NCBI RefSeq assembly: GCF_902497775.2
Contig: NZ_OZ024668.1
Span: 395,826 to 459,825 of the forward strand
From: Pseudomonas fluorescens
GTDB lineage: Bacteria > Pseudomonadota > Gammaproteobacteria > Pseudomonadales > Pseudomonadaceae
DNA: 64,000 nucleotides
Reading direction: 5' to 3'
The position numbers and the translations under genes are program-made. Below the pieces are notes generated by a model, which was not told the origin of the DNA, made no database searches, and worked only from the letters and a program-made list of their open reading frames with translations. This document shows positions 50,298 through 62,000 of the stretch, in pieces; within the stretch, counting starts at the first letter, position 1, and each line of letters starts with the position of its first letter.

Positions 50298-51336
50298 TCA
50301 GGGCGCGGGGTTGGGCTGGTCCTGATGGATGGCCTCGATGCCTGCCAGCAGCTCGTCGCTGAGCTTGAGGTCGAAGCTGGCCAGGTTGCTGTCCAGTTGC
50401 TCGAGCGTCGTGGCGCCGATGATGTTGCTGGTCACGAACGGCTGGCGGGTGACGAAGGCCAGGGCCATCTGCGCCGGGTCCAGGCCATGGTCGCGGGCCA
50501 GCTTCACGTAGCGGCTGCAGGCGGCCACGGTTTGCGGGTTGGAGTAGCGCGAGAAGCGGCTGAACAGGCTCAGGCGGCCATTGGCCGGGCGTGCGCCGTT
50601 CTCGTACTTGCCTGAGAGCATGCCGAAGGCCAGGGGCGAGTAAGCCAACAGGCCGCACTGTTCGCGAATGGCGATTTCCGCCAGGCCTACCTCGAAGCTG
50701 CGATTGAGCAGGTTGTAGGGGTTCTGGATCGACACTGCACGGCTCCAGCCACGGCTTTCGGCCAGTTGCAGGAACTTCATGGTGCCCCACGGGGTTTCGT
50801 TGGACAGGCCGATGTGACGGATCTTGCCGGCCTTGACCTGCTCGTCGAGCACTTCGAGGGTTTCCTCCAGCGGGGTGAACAGGTCCTGCGGCGCGTGCTG
50901 GTAACCCAGCTTGCCGAAGAAGTTGGTGCTGCGCTCGGGCCAGTGCAGCTGGTAGAGGTCGATCCAGTCGGTCTGCAGGCGCTTGAGGCTGTCGTCCAGG
51001 GCGGCAACGATGTGCTGGCGGTTGTGCTTGAGCAGGCCGTCGCGAATATGGTTGATGCCGTTGCCAGGGCCGGCCACCTTGCTGGCCAGGATCCACTCGG
51101 CGCGGTCGCCGCGCTGGCTGAACCAGTTGCCGATCATGCGCTCGGTGGCGGCGTAGGTTTCCGGGCGGGGAGGGACGGGGTACATCTCGGCGGTATCGAT
51201 GAAATTGATCCGGCGGCCTTGGCCGTTCGATCTGGGCGAAGGCCTGGACCTGGTCGTTCTGCTCGCCCCAGGTCATGCTGCCCAGGCACAGGGCGCTGAC
51301 GTTGAGGTCGGTTCGGCCCAGCTGGCGATAGTCCAT
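50298..51336 (-). pseudogene. Tas-like NADP(H)-dependent aldo-keto reductase, frameshifted
   Basis: The N-terminal part (MDYRQLGRTDLNVSALCLGSMTWGEQNDQVQAFAQIE) and the rest (MYPVPPRPETYAATERMIGNWF onward) lie in different frames. Together they form a complete Tas-type reductase of about 346 residues with the catalytic Lys in ILASKVAG and the His in LYQLHWPER. The shift is between 51210 and 51224, where two single G/C bases seem to be missing from short runs; restoring them gives the expected RAKAAGINFIDTAEMY with the active-site Asp and Tyr. Two nearby one-base losses could be real decay or a basecalling artefact. Confidence 0.85.
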
Positions 51337-51516
51337 TCGGCTGCCTCCTGTCTAAAAGAAGCATAAAAGCAGGTTGAATTTTTTTTCGCAATCTGGATAA
51401 TTCAGCCCCTCTCCGTGCGGTGGGAGTGATGCCCCGCCCCATAGAAGAACCCTGCCGAATATTGGACGCGCTGACCCGAGCCCCCGATAGCGTCCGTGTG
51501 CGGCTGTGTCCTTGAC

Positions 51517-51545
51517 TTGTCAAGGTGCGCACTATCCAGTAAGAT
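51517..51545 (+). promoter_or_regulatory. Promoter of rplM-rpsI
   Basis: TTGTCA (51517-51522), 17 nt, TAAGAT (51540-51545) fits sigma-70. It gives a leader of about 35-40 nt before rplM. Confidence 0.6.
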
Positions 51546-51588
51546 CTGCCGTCTTATTTTCGCTGGGCGGCCCCTGAGGCTATAAAGA

Positions 51589-52017
51589 ATGAAAACTTTT
51601 ACTGCTAAACCGGAAACAGTAAAGCGTGACTGGTTCGTCGTTGACGCTGCTGGCAAGACCCTGGGTCGTCTGGCCACTGAGATCGCGAGCCGTCTGCGTG
51701 GCAAGCACAAGCCAGAGTACACTCCTCACGTTGACACCGGCGACTACATCGTCGTCATCAACGCTGAGCAAGTTCGTGTCACTGGTGCCAAGACTTCGGA
51801 CAAAATGTACTACTCCCACTCCGGCTTCCCGGGCGGTATCAAGGAAATCAACTTCGAGAAGTTGATCGCCAAGGCCCCAGAGCGCGTGATCGAGACCGCG
51901 GTTAAAGGCATGCTGCCTAAAAACCCACTGGGTCGCGACATGTACCGTAAGCTGAAAGTCTATGCGGGCGCTACTCACCCTCATACTGCTCAGCAGCCCC
52001 AAGAACTGAAGATTTAA
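51589..52017 (+). CDS. rplM: 50S ribosomal protein L13
   Basis: 142 residues, the standard length. The start [33 protein letters not shown] and the later [19 protein letters not shown] and [10 protein letters not shown] are L13 signatures. It binds 23S rRNA early in 50S assembly. It is paired with rpsI 14 nt downstream, as in most bacteria. Codon use is strongly biased toward highly expressed codons. Confidence 0.98.
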   Translation: MKTFTAKPETVKRDWFVVDAAGKTLGRLATEIASRLRGKHKPEYTPHVDTGDYIVVINAEQVRVTGAKTSDKMYYSHSGFPGGIKEINFEKLIAKAPERVIETAVKGMLPKNPLGRDMYRKLKVYAGATHPHTAQQPQELKI

Positions 52018-52031
52018 CGGAATAGTTCATT

Positions 52032-52424
52032 ATGTCGGCGACTCAAAATTACGGCACTGGCCGTCGCAAGACCGCAACCGCTCGCGTTTTCCTGCGTCCA
52101 GGTACCGGTAACATCTCCATCAACAACCGTTCCCTGGACGTGTTCTTCGGTCGTGAAACCGCGCGCATGGTAGTACGCCAGCCGCTGGAACTGACCGAGA
52201 CCACCGAAAAGTTCGACATCTACGTCACCGTTATCGGTGGTGGTGTCAGCGGCCAGGCCGGTGCAATCCGTCACGGTATCACCCGTGCACTGATGGACTA
52301 CGACGAAACCCTGCGTGGCGCTCTGCGCAAAGCTGGCTACGTCACCCGCGACGCTCGTGAAGTCGAGCGTAAGAAAGTGGGTCTGCGTAAAGCACGTAAG
52401 CGTCCTCAGTACTCCAAGCGTTAA
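52032..52424 (+). CDS. rpsI: 30S ribosomal protein S9
   Basis: 130 residues. Signatures are [18 protein letters not shown] near the start and the basic tail [17 protein letters not shown], whose terminal Lys-Arg reaches the tRNA in the P site. It forms a two-gene operon with rplM and ends at a strong terminator. Confidence 0.98.
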   Translation: MSATQNYGTGRRKTATARVFLRPGTGNISINNRSLDVFFGRETARMVVRQPLELTETTEKFDIYVTVIGGGVSGQAGAIRHGITRALMDYDETLRGALRKAGYVTRDAREVERKKVGLRKARKRPQYSKR

Positions 52425-52440
52425 TTTCGCTTCGGTGTTC

Positions 52441-52478
52441 AAAAAAAGCCCGGTTCCTGGTGGAACCGGGCTTTTTTT
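52441..52478 (+). terminator. Rho-independent terminator after rpsI
   Basis: A 10-bp GC-rich stem (AGCCCGGTTCC / GGAACCGGGCT) with a TGGT loop is flanked by an A-run and a T-run. Confidence 0.95.
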
Positions 52479-52687
52479 ATGTCTTGAATAACTATGCTGT
52501 TCTTTACTGTGACAACTTGCCGCATAGACGCAAGTCAAGAGTTACAAGGGATAGCGGGGTGGCACAAGGCTAATCACCTTGTCAGAGAAGGGTCTTTTCA
52601 TTACCATGCGGCAAATTTTTAGCAGTTCAGAAATTACTTAGTAGATGCCTGTTGCAACAGGCCATAAAGCTGATGGGAGAGGACTGA

Positions 52688-53281
52688 ATGAGCAATGACG
52701 GCGTCAATGCAGGCCGGCGTCGCTTCCTCGTAGCAGCCACGTCCGTGGTGGGTGCTGCAGGAGCGGTGGGGGCTGCGGTCCCGTTCGTAGGGTCATGGTT
52801 CCCCAGTGCCAAGGCGAAAGCCGCAGGTGCACCGGTGAAGGTCAATATTGCCAAGGTAGAGCCTGGTCAGCAGATGATTGCTGAGTGGCGCGGCCAACCG
52901 GTGTTCATCGTCCGTCGTACCGAAGAGATCCTCGGTAACCTCAAGAAGATCACCGGCGACCTCTCCGATCCTGAATCCAAGGCATCGGTTCAGCCCACCT
53001 ACGTGGACCCGGAAAATCGCTCGATCAAGCCGGAGATCCTCGTGCTGGTCGGTCTGTGCACCCACCTGGGCTGCTCGCCGACCTTCCGTCCGGAAGTGGC
53101 ACCTGTCGACCTGGGTCCGAAGTGGGTCGGTGGCTACTTCTGCCCGTGCCACGGTTCCCACTACGACCTGGCTGGCCGCGTCTACAAATCTCAGCCGGCG
53201 CCGCTCAATCTGCCAGTGCCGCCGCACTCTTATGAGTCGGACGACATCATCGTCGTCGGCGTCGATCAGGAGAACGCGTGA
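52688..53281 (+). CDS. petA: Ubiquinol-cytochrome c reductase iron-sulfur (Rieske) subunit
   Basis: 197 residues. The N-terminal GRRRFLVAATSVVGAAGAVGAA is a Tat-type signal anchor with a membrane segment. The 2Fe-2S ligands are in CTHLGC and CPCHGSHYD. It passes electrons from ubiquinol to cytochrome c1 in complex III. Its TGA stop overlaps the petB ATG by one base. Confidence 0.96.
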   Translation: MSNDGVNAGRRRFLVAATSVVGAAGAVGAAVPFVGSWFPSAKAKAAGAPVKVNIAKVEPGQQMIAEWRGQPVFIVRRTEEILGNLKKITGDLSDPESKASVQPTYVDPENRSIKPEILVLVGLCTHLGCSPTFRPEVAPVDLGPKWVGGYFCPCHGSHYDLAGRVYKSQPAPLNLPVPPHSYESDDIIVVGVDQENA

Positions 53282-54492
53282 TGAGTAAGTTCATGGATTG
53301 GGTTGACGCCCGCTTCCCCGCGACCAAGATGTGGGAAGACCATCTCAGCAAGTATTACGCACCGAAGAACTTCAACTTCTTTTACTTCTTCGGCTCCCTG
53401 GCTCTGCTGGTTCTGGTCAACCAGATCGTCACCGGCGTGTGGCTGACCATGAGCTTCACCCCTTCGGCCGAAGAGGCGTTCGCCTCGGTCGAATACATCA
53501 TGCGTGACGTCGAATACGGCTGGATCCTGCGCTACCTGCACTCCACCGGCGCCTCGGCGTTCTTCATCGTCGTCTACCTGCACATGTTCCGCGGCCTGCT
53601 GTACGGCTCGTACCAGAAGCCTCGTGAGCTGGTCTGGGTGTTCGGCATGCTGATCTACCTGGCGCTGATGGCCGAGGCCTTCATGGGCTACCTGCTGCCG
53701 TGGGGCCAGATGTCCTACTGGGGTGCCCAGGTGATCATCTCGCTGTTCGGCGCCATTCCGGTGATCGGCGACGACCTGACCCAGTGGATCCGCGGTGACT
53801 ACCTGATCTCCGGCATCACCCTGAACCGCTTCTTCGCCTTGCACGTGGTAGCCCTGCCGATCGTCATTCTCGGCCTGGTAGTGCTGCACATCCTGGCGCT
53901 GCACGAAGTGGGTTCGAACAACCCTGATGGCGTCGACATCAAGAAGCACAAGGACGAGAACGGCGTACCGCTGGACGGTATCGCGTTTCACCCTTACTAC
54001 ACCGTGAAGGATATCGTCGGCGTCGTCGTGTTCCTCTTCGTGTTCTGCGCCATCGTGTTCTTCTTCCCGGAAATGGGCGGTTACTTCCTGGAAAAACCGA
54101 ACTTCGAACAGGCCAACGCCTTCAAGACCCCTGAGCACATTGCCCCGGTCTGGTATTTCACTCCGTTCTACGCAATCTTGCGGGCGGTGCCGGACAAGCT
54201 CCTGGGCGTCATCGCCATGGGGGCTGCGATTGCCGTGCTGTTCGTCCTGCCGTGGCTGGATCGCAGCCCGGTCAAATCCATGCGCTACAAGGGCTGGATG
54301 AGCAAGGTCTGGCTGCTGGTGTTCTGCATCTCGTTCGTGATCCTCGGTGTGCTGGGCGTTCTGGCACCTACCCCGGGCCGTACGCTGCTGTCGCAGGTAT
54401 GCACCTTCCTGTATTTCGCCTACTTCATTCTGATGCCGTTCTACACCAGGCTTGAGAAGACCAAACCGGTTCCGGAAAGGGTGACTGGCTGA
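53281..54492 (+). CDS. petB: Cytochrome b of the bc1 complex
   Basis: 403 residues with about eight membrane helices. The ATG at 53281 is preferred over an in-frame GTG just before it. Heme-binding His residues lie in the second and fourth helices (YLHSTGASAFFIVVYLHMFRG and LHVVALPIVILGLVVLHILALHEVGSNNP), and the Qo-site motif PEW-like region is replaced by EHIAPVWYFTPFYAILRAVPDK, the usual proteobacterial form. petC begins in the last base of its stop. Confidence 0.96.
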   Translation: MSKFMDWVDARFPATKMWEDHLSKYYAPKNFNFFYFFGSLALLVLVNQIVTGVWLTMSFTPSAEEAFASVEYIMRDVEYGWILRYLHSTGASAFFIVVYLHMFRGLLYGSYQKPRELVWVFGMLIYLALMAEAFMGYLLPWGQMSYWGAQVIISLFGAIPVIGDDLTQWIRGDYLISGITLNRFFALHVVALPIVILGLVVLHILALHEVGSNNPDGVDIKKHKDENGVPLDGIAFHPYYTVKDIVGVVVFLFVFCAIVFFFPEMGGYFLEKPNFEQANAFKTPEHIAPVWYFTPFYAILRAVPDKLLGVIAMGAAIAVLFVLPWLDRSPVKSMRYKGWMSKVWLLVFCISFVILGVLGVLAPTPGRTLLSQVCTFLYFAYFILMPFYTRLEKTKPVPERVTG

Positions 54493-55271
54493 TGAAAAAG
54501 CTATTTGCAGTATTGATTCTGGCAGTGATGCCCGCGTTCACCTTCGCCGCCGAACATGGCCTGGAGCTGGACAAGGTCGATATCGACCTGACCGACAAGG
54601 CCGCCATGCAGGACGGCGCGCGCACCTTCGCAAACTATTGCATGGGTTGCCATAGCGCCAAGTTCCAGCGTTACGAGCGGGTTGCCGATGACCTGGGCAT
54701 TCCTCACGAGCTGATGCTCGAGAAGCTGGTGTTCACCGGCGCCAAGATTGGCGACCACATGAAGATCGGCATGGAGCCCAACGACGCCAAGGCCTGGTTC
54801 GGTGCCGCACCGCCCGACCTGACCCTGGTAGCCCGCGTGCGCGGCACCGACTGGCTGTACAGCTATCTGCGCAGCTTCTACGAAGACAAGTCGCGCCCAT
54901 GGGGTGTGAACAACAAGGTCTTCCCGAACGTCGGTATGCCTAACGTGCTGGTTGGCCTGCAAGGCAACCAGGTGATTGGCTGCAAGCAAGTGCAGACCGT
55001 GGTCGATGGCAAGAAGCAATACGACCCGCTGACTGGCTCGCCGTTGACCCATGAAGCATGTGACCAGCTGACCGTGGAGCCGAAATCCGGTACCCTGACG
55101 CCAGAGCAGTTCGACGAGAAGGTCAAGAACCTGGTGACCTTCCTGGCCTACTCGGCTAACCCGGTCAAACTGGAAAGCCAGCGCATCGGCACCTATGTGC
55201 TGCTGTATCTGGCCTTCTTCTTCGTATTCGCTTACCTGCTCAAGCGCGAATACTGGAAGGACGTGCACTGA
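54492..55271 (+). CDS. petC: Cytochrome c1
   Basis: 259 residues with a signal peptide (MKKLFAVLILAVMPAFTFAAE). Heme c attachment is in NYCMGCHSAKFQRY (CxxCH). A C-terminal transmembrane helix (YVLLYLAFFFVFAYLL) anchors it. It takes electrons from the Rieske protein and passes them to cytochrome c. Last gene of petABC. Confidence 0.96.
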   Translation: MKKLFAVLILAVMPAFTFAAEHGLELDKVDIDLTDKAAMQDGARTFANYCMGCHSAKFQRYERVADDLGIPHELMLEKLVFTGAKIGDHMKIGMEPNDAKAWFGAAPPDLTLVARVRGTDWLYSYLRSFYEDKSRPWGVNNKVFPNVGMPNVLVGLQGNQVIGCKQVQTVVDGKKQYDPLTGSPLTHEACDQLTVEPKSGTLTPEQFDEKVKNLVTFLAYSANPVKLESQRIGTYVLLYLAFFFVFAYLLKREYWKDVH

Positions 55272-55389
55272 TCACGCAGTAGTTTCTGGTAGTTGAACGC
55301 GCCCTGGGGCGCCTCTGGATTCACAGGGGCGTTCGCAGGGCGCGTTTGCATTTGCAGCATTTATAAATTCATACGCGAGGAGGACCACT

Positions 55390-56007
55390 ATGGGCGTGAC
55401 CAACCGGTTAGCCTGCTACTCCGACCCCGCTGACCATTATTCTCATCGGGTGCGCATCGTTCTCGCCGAGAAGGGTGTCAGTGTCGAGATCATCAACGTC
55501 GATCCTGGTCGCCTTCCGCCCAAGCTGGTTGAAGTGAACCCCTATGGCAGCGTGCCAACCCTGGTCGATCGCGACCTGGCGTTGTACGAGTCGACCGTGG
55601 TGATGGAATACCTCGATGAACGTTACCCGCACCCGCCGCTGTTGCCGGTGTATCCGGTGGCGCGGGCCAACAGCCGCCTGCTGATCCATCGCATTCAGCG
55701 CGATTGGTGTGCACTGGTCGACCTGATACTCGACCCGCGCAGCAAGGAGCCTGCACGCGTGCAGGCGCGCAAGGAGTTGCGCGAGAGCCTGACCGGGGTG
55801 TCGCCATTGTTTGCCGACAAGCCTTGTTTCCTCAGTGAGGAGCAAAGTCTGGTCGATTGTTGTCTATTGCCCATACTCTGGCGTTTGCCAGTGTTGGGTA
55901 TCGAACTGCCGCGGCCAGCCAAGCCGTTGCTCGATTACATGGAGCGACAGTTTGCCCGCGAAGCCTTCCAGGCAAGCCTGTCCGCTGCTGAACGTGAAAT
56001 GCGCTAG
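55390..56007 (+). CDS. sspA: Stringent starvation protein A
   Basis: 205 residues with a glutathione-S-transferase fold. Motifs are [57 protein letters not shown] and the later helix bundle. SspA binds RNA polymerase rather than acting as an enzyme and affects starvation and virulence genes. GAGGAGG precedes the ATG. sspB follows after 17 nt. Confidence 0.95.
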   Translation: MGVTNRLACYSDPADHYSHRVRIVLAEKGVSVEIINVDPGRLPPKLVEVNPYGSVPTLVDRDLALYESTVVMEYLDERYPHPPLLPVYPVARANSRLLIHRIQRDWCALVDLILDPRSKEPARVQARKELRESLTGVSPLFADKPCFLSEEQSLVDCCLLPILWRLPVLGIELPRPAKPLLDYMERQFAREAFQASLSAAEREMR

Positions 56008-56024
56008 GTTTTAAGGAGCTGTCG

Positions 56025-56456
56025 ATGAACTCCAGTCGCCCCTATTTGGTACGTGCACTCTATGAGTGGATCGTGGACAACGACTGCACACCGCATATGC
56101 TGGTCAACGCCGAATACCCGGCTGTCCAGGTACCCCAGAGCTTCGCCAGTGACGGCCAGATCGTCCTGAACATCTCACCCAGTGCCGTACGTCACCTGCA
56201 CATGGATAACGAGGCTGTGAGCTTCGAGGGCCGCTTTGGTGGCGTTGCCCATACCCTGTTCGTGCCTGCTGGTGCAATTCTGGGTATTTATGCCCGGGAA
56301 AACGGTCAGGGTATGGTCTTCGAGCTCGAGCCGCCGCTGCTCGACGATGAAGACGAAGAAGATGACGACACCATCGAGCCGGATGACGATGGGCCGCCTG
56401 CCGGTAGCCAGCCGCCACGGCCAAGCGGGCGTCCAAGCCTGAAAGTGGTCAAGTAA
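56025..56456 (+). CDS. sspB: ClpXP adaptor, stringent starvation protein B
   Basis: 143 residues. The N-terminal substrate-binding domain starts SSRPYLVRALYEWIVDNDCTPHMLVNAEY. A long acidic linker (DDEDEEDDDTIEPDDD) follows and a short basic tail (GRPSLKVVK) ends the protein; that tail is the ClpX-docking peptide of SspB. It delivers ssrA-tagged proteins to ClpXP. Confidence 0.95.
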   Translation: MNSSRPYLVRALYEWIVDNDCTPHMLVNAEYPAVQVPQSFASDGQIVLNISPSAVRHLHMDNEAVSFEGRFGGVAHTLFVPAGAILGIYARENGQGMVFELEPPLLDDEDEEDDDTIEPDDDGPPAGSQPPRPSGRPSLKVVK

Positions 56457-56457
56457 C

Positions 56458-56489
56458 AAAAAAGGCGATCCATGCGGATCGCCTTTTTT
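56458..56489. terminator. Terminator after sspB
   Basis: AAAAAAGGCGATCC and its exact complement pair around an ATGC loop and end in a T-run on both strands. It can serve sspB and the converging small lipoprotein gene. Confidence 0.95.
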
Positions 56490-56507
56490 GTGTCTGCCCG
56501 GCCTGGA

Positions 56508-56726
56508 TTACAGGTCGGTGATGGTGCGCACCTGGTCCTTGTTGACCTTGATGACTTTGCCGTCGAGTTGCTTGAACTCGTAGAAGCCGGCAGCGCGGTC
56601 GTAGCGAGGTGCATCGACTGCCTGGAATTCGCGGCCGTCGTTGAGGGTGATCTGGCTTGGGGTGGAGCAGCCGGCCAGGGTGGCGAAGGCGCCAATCAGC
56701 AAGGTTGGCAGCAGGCCGTTTTTCAT
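56508..56726 (-). CDS. YgdI/YgdR family small lipoprotein
   Basis: 72 residues. A lipoprotein signal ends in the lipobox LAGC (Cys near residue 20). The remaining part (ITLNDGREFQAVDAPRYDRAAGFYEFKQLDGKVIKVNKDQVRTI) is the SH3-like beta fold of DUF903. Role unknown; such lipoproteins are common in Gammaproteobacteria envelopes. Flanked by a terminator and a REP pair. Confidence 0.9.
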   Translation of the reverse strand: MKNGLLPTLLIGAFATLAGCSTPSQITLNDGREFQAVDAPRYDRAAGFYEFKQLDGKVIKVNKDQVRTITDL

Positions 56727-56749
56727 GGGTACTTCCTAGAGGTGGTTGG

Positions 56750-56804
56750 ATCGCGGGGCAAGCCCGCTCCTACAGAACTGGTAGGAGCGGGCTTGCCCCG
56801 CGAT
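56750..56804. repeat. REP pair
   Basis: Two intact inverted REP copies lie between the small lipoprotein gene and the end of the dolP-type gene. Confidence 0.9.
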
Positions 56805-56811
56805 AGGTTTA

Positions 56812-58485
<1,674 letters not shown>

Positions 58486-58486
<1 letters not shown>

Positions 58487-60306
58487 CAGCGTGGGGTGTC
58501 GGGCAGGCGTTTGACCTGGCCGCCAGAGAACTCGGCCCAGGGCAGTTGCCGCTCGATGCGCTGGTTTTCGTTCATGCTCAGGCTGCCGGACAAACCGTCG
58601 ATGCGGTTTTCAGGCAGTGCGCGCAGTTGGCCCAGGCGCGGTGCCAGGCTGAAAGCGTCGATGCCCATGGCGTACAGGCGGCCGAGGCTGCCGGCAGCTT
58701 GTGGCCACTGACGCTCCACCTGCTGGCGCAGCGGGTTGCCGCTGTCGAGCAGCCACGGGGTATCGCAGAAGCGCACGCCGGTGAGGTCGTTGTACTGGTT
58801 GACGTCGCCGCTGGCGCTGTACACGTGCGAGGTGGCGTACACCGGAACGTCGCCGGCGTACTGGAAGTTCAGGGTCGGCTTGATCTGCTGGCCTTGCTGC
58901 GGGGTGGCGGCAAGGAAGATGAAGTCGATGTCCTGGCGGCGCGACGGCTGGGCCGATACGGCGCCGCCCACGGTGTTTTGCAGGCTCTTGGCGCGGCCTT
59001 CGCTCTGGCGCAGTTGGAACAGCTCGGCGATCTGCTGGGCCAGGGCCACAGGCTGATCGATGTGCTGGGCGGCCAGCAGGCTGCCACCGTTGGCTTCCCA
59101 GTCCTGGCGGAAGGCTTTGAGTACGCGGTCGCCCCATTCGCCTTTCGGCACCAGGGCTACTGCGCGAACCATGCCGTCGGCGCGGGCGCGGCGGGATACT
59201 TCGCGGGCTTCGTCTTCGGCGGCGAGGCCAAACTGATACAGCTGCTCCGGGCCTTTCTGGCCAGCGTCGCTGTAGTTCAGGGCGAGGGTGGTGATGGGCA
59301 GTTGCGGGTAGGCGGCGAGTTTTCTAACCAGTGGTTTTTCCAGCGGGCCAACCACCAGTTGCACGCCCGAGGCCTGGGCCTGGCGGTAGAAGTCGTCCAG
59401 CGAAGTCAGTCGCGAGCTGTCGAAGATTTCGATGGTCGGCGGTTTCTGCCCGGCTTGCTGGGCCTGGAAGTGCGCGGCCATGAAGCCGTCACGCAGGGCG
59501 CGGGCAACACCGGCCAGTTGGCCTTCCTGTGGCAGCAGCAGGGCAATCTTGGTCAGCGGCTGGCTGGTCAGTTCCATCAGTTTGATCAGCGAGGGCGGCA
59601 ATTGCGCAGCGGCCGGGTGATCGGCGTGCTGGGCGCGCCAGGCGTCGATGGCGGCTTGTTGCTGCTCGACCGTGCCGGCGCCTTTGACCGCCAGGGCCAG
59701 GCTGGCCCAGCCGGCCATGGTGTCGGTGCCGGTGCTGAGGTTTTTCAACTGGTCACGCGGGGTGGCGGCAACCAGGTTCCAGATCGCGTCATTGTTGGCG
59801 TTGGCGGCATCGCCCTTGAGCAGCGGCGTCAGTTGCGCGCGCTCCTGGGCGGCAGCCAGGGGCTGGCCGTTGGCTTCGAGCACGGCGGCGTGCACGCTGC
59901 GGGTGCGGATTTGTTGATCGTCCGGCAGCTCGTTGAGGCGCGCCAGGCTTGGGTGGCTCAGGGCGGTCAGGGCCAGCTTGGGCTGGTTGCGGCTCATGGC
60001 CAGTTCCGCCGCCAGGGTGCTGGCGAAGATCTGCTGGGCGGGTTTGAGCTGCTCCAGCGGCACCTGTTCGAGGATGCGCGCAGCGCGGGCATTGTCCTTT
60101 TGCTTGTAGGCCAGGTCGGCGGCGCTCAGGCGCAACAGTGCAGCTTGCTCCGGCGTCTTGCTGGTGGTGGCCTGTTCAAGCAGTTGCTCGATGCTGGCAT
60201 CCGGTGTGCGCGGCAGTTCGCCGAGGCTCGACGAGGGCGAGCTGGCGCAGGCTGCCAGCAGGGCGGCGAGGCAAAGGGCTGTGAGCAGCCGCAGGCAAGC
60301 GATCAT
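58486..60306 (-). CDS. lpoA: Penicillin-binding protein activator LpoA
   Basis: 606 residues. A lipoprotein signal has Cys near residue 20 (LLAACASS). The N-terminal TPR-like helical part runs to about residue 250. The C-terminal part is a periplasmic-binding-protein fold (IALLLPQEGQLAGVARALRDGFMAAH, VVGPLEKPLVRKLA). From the outer membrane it activates PBP1A during peptidoglycan synthesis. It is divergent from rsmI, as in E. coli yraM/yraL. Confidence 0.92.
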
Positions 60307-60492
60307 GTAAGGGTCCTGTTACTCGATCAAATTAACTGGCAATTGTACCCAAGCGCTGGCCGGGGCGCGATCTTGCTGGCGTTAATCCTTCAATATAGGT
60401 GCTGGAAGGCCGGTTTGCGGCAATCCTGATTGCCCAATGTTGCCGAGTCTCGGGCTACAATGGCGCTTTGATCATGATGACAGGTGTGTGCA

Positions 60493-61368
60493 GTGACTGA
60501 TGTTCCAGGGGCTTCCCAATCCACTTCGGGCACGCTTTACGTGGTGGCCACGCCGATCGGCAACCTGGATGACATGAGTGCCCGGGCACTGAAAGTGCTC
60601 GGTGACGTGGCGCTGATCGCCGCCGAGGACACCCGTCACTCCATTCGTCTGTTGCAACACTTTGGTATCAATACCCCGCTGGCCGCCTGCCACGAGCACA
60701 ACGAACGTGATGAGGGCAGCCGCTTTCTCACCCGTTTGCTGGCCGGCGACAACGTCGCGCTGATTTCCGATGCCGGTACGCCGCTGATTTCCGATCCTGG
60801 CTATCACCTGGTGCGCCAGGCCCGTGCTGCTGGCATAGCGGTGGTGCCGGTGCCGGGCGCCTGCGCCCTGATCGCGGCACTGTCGGCCGCCGGCCTGCCG
60901 TCGGACCGTTTCATCTTCGAAGGCTTCCTGCCCGCCAAGGCTGTAGGGCGGCGCGCGCGCCTGAGTCAGGTAAAGGAAGAGCCGCGCACGCTGATCTTCT
61001 ATGAAGCACCGCACCGGATTCTCGAATGCCTGCAGGATATGGAAGAGGTGTTCGGTGGCGAGCGTCCGGCGCTGCTGGCTCGAGAATTGACCAAGACTTT
61101 CGAGACCCTCAAGGGCTTGCCGCTGGCGCAGTTGCGTGCATTCGTCGAGGCCGACAGCAATCAGCAGCGTGGCGAGTGCGTGGTGCTGGTGGGGGGCTAT
61201 ACCGCGCCGGAGGATGAGCAGGCGGTAAGCACCGAGGCGATGCGCATCCTCGACCTGCTTTTGGCCGAGATGCCGCTCAAGCGCGCCGCAGCGCTGGCGG
61301 CGGAAATCACTGGAGTGCGCAAGAATCTGCTGTACCAGGTGGCGCTGGAAAAACAGAAAGCCCACTGA
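60493..61368 (+). CDS. rsmI: 16S rRNA 2'-O-ribose C1402 methyltransferase
   Basis: 291 residues from a GTG at 60493, spaced 8 nt from AGG; a GTG three codons earlier overlaps that site. Motifs are GTLYVVATPIGNLDDMSARAL, LIAAEDTRHS, ALISDAGTPLISDPGYHLV and PGACALIAALSAAGLPSDRF, all typical of the tetrapyrrole methylase fold. It methylates C1402 in the ribosomal decoding centre. Confidence 0.95.
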   Translation: MTDVPGASQSTSGTLYVVATPIGNLDDMSARALKVLGDVALIAAEDTRHSIRLLQHFGINTPLAACHEHNERDEGSRFLTRLLAGDNVALISDAGTPLISDPGYHLVRQARAAGIAVVPVPGACALIAALSAAGLPSDRFIFEGFLPAKAVGRRARLSQVKEEPRTLIFYEAPHRILECLQDMEEVFGGERPALLARELTKTFETLKGLPLAQLRAFVEADSNQQRGECVVLVGGYTAPEDEQAVSTEAMRILDLLLAEMPLKRAAALAAEITGVRKNLLYQVALEKQKAH

Positions 61369-61435
61369 TGTTATAGTGCTATTATCGGTTTTATCGCTTG
61401 TTCTTGGCGCCCGCTACCGTTAACCTTTGCGGCGG

Positions 61436-61794
61436 AGAGTCGATTGGACAGTCGCTGCCTTCTATTGTTCCGCAATAGAGGGGGGAGGAAAGTCCGGGCT
61501 CCATAGGGCAGAGTGCCAGGTAATGCCTGGGGGGCGCGAGCCTACGGAAAGTGCCACAGAAAATAACCGCCTAAGCACTTCGGTGCCGGTAAGGGTGAAA
61601 AGGTGCGGTAAGAGCGCACCGCATGACTGGCAACAGTTCATGGCTAGGTAAACCCCACTCGGAGCAAGACCAAATAGGGTTCCATATGGCGCGGCCCGCG
61701 TTGGAACCGGGTAGGTTGCTAAAGGCGTCCAGTGATGGCCGTCGTAGAGGAATGACTGTCCTCGACAGAACCCGGCTTACAGATCGACTCTCCA
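61436..61794 (+). ncRNA. rnpB: RNase P RNA (bacterial type A)
   Basis: The 5' end AGAGTCGATTGGACAGTCGC pairs with the 3' end GATCGACTCTCC to form helix P1. The conserved core GAGGAAAGTCCGGGCTCC is near 61487-61504 and ACAGAA is present near the middle. A GAACCCGGCTTAC-like 3' segment completes P4. The full RNA is about 360 nt. It processes tRNA 5' ends with RnpA. The gene lies between rsmI and the dcw cluster, as in P. aeruginosa. Confidence 0.95.
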
Positions 61795-61800
61795 CCTTTC

Positions 61801-62000
61801 TCCCCTCCTGCTTGAATCGATAGCAGATGCGTCTTCGTAATACCGAAAAAATCTTACTCTTAATAAATTACTTTAACTTCGCTCGCTATCCGTCTGAGTG
61901 GGTTTGAGTTTTTTCGTCAAAATCCCTTCCGAATTGCCTTTCTATCTTCTCTGTGTGCGCTAAATCTCCGATCTGTAAGGGATTTCCTTATAAGCGTGCC
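61801..62000. other. AT-rich intergenic region between rnpB and the mraZ promoter
   Basis: About 200 bases with no supported gene. The composition is clearly richer in A+T than the flanking DNA. It probably contains rnpB 3' end signals and upstream elements of the dcw promoter. No clear terminator was found. Confidence 0.4.

Noticed and set aside
58546..60429. A 627-codon plus-strand open frame opposite lpoA
   Set aside because: It is antisense to lpoA, which has a lipobox and the right operon neighbours; the frame has no domain.
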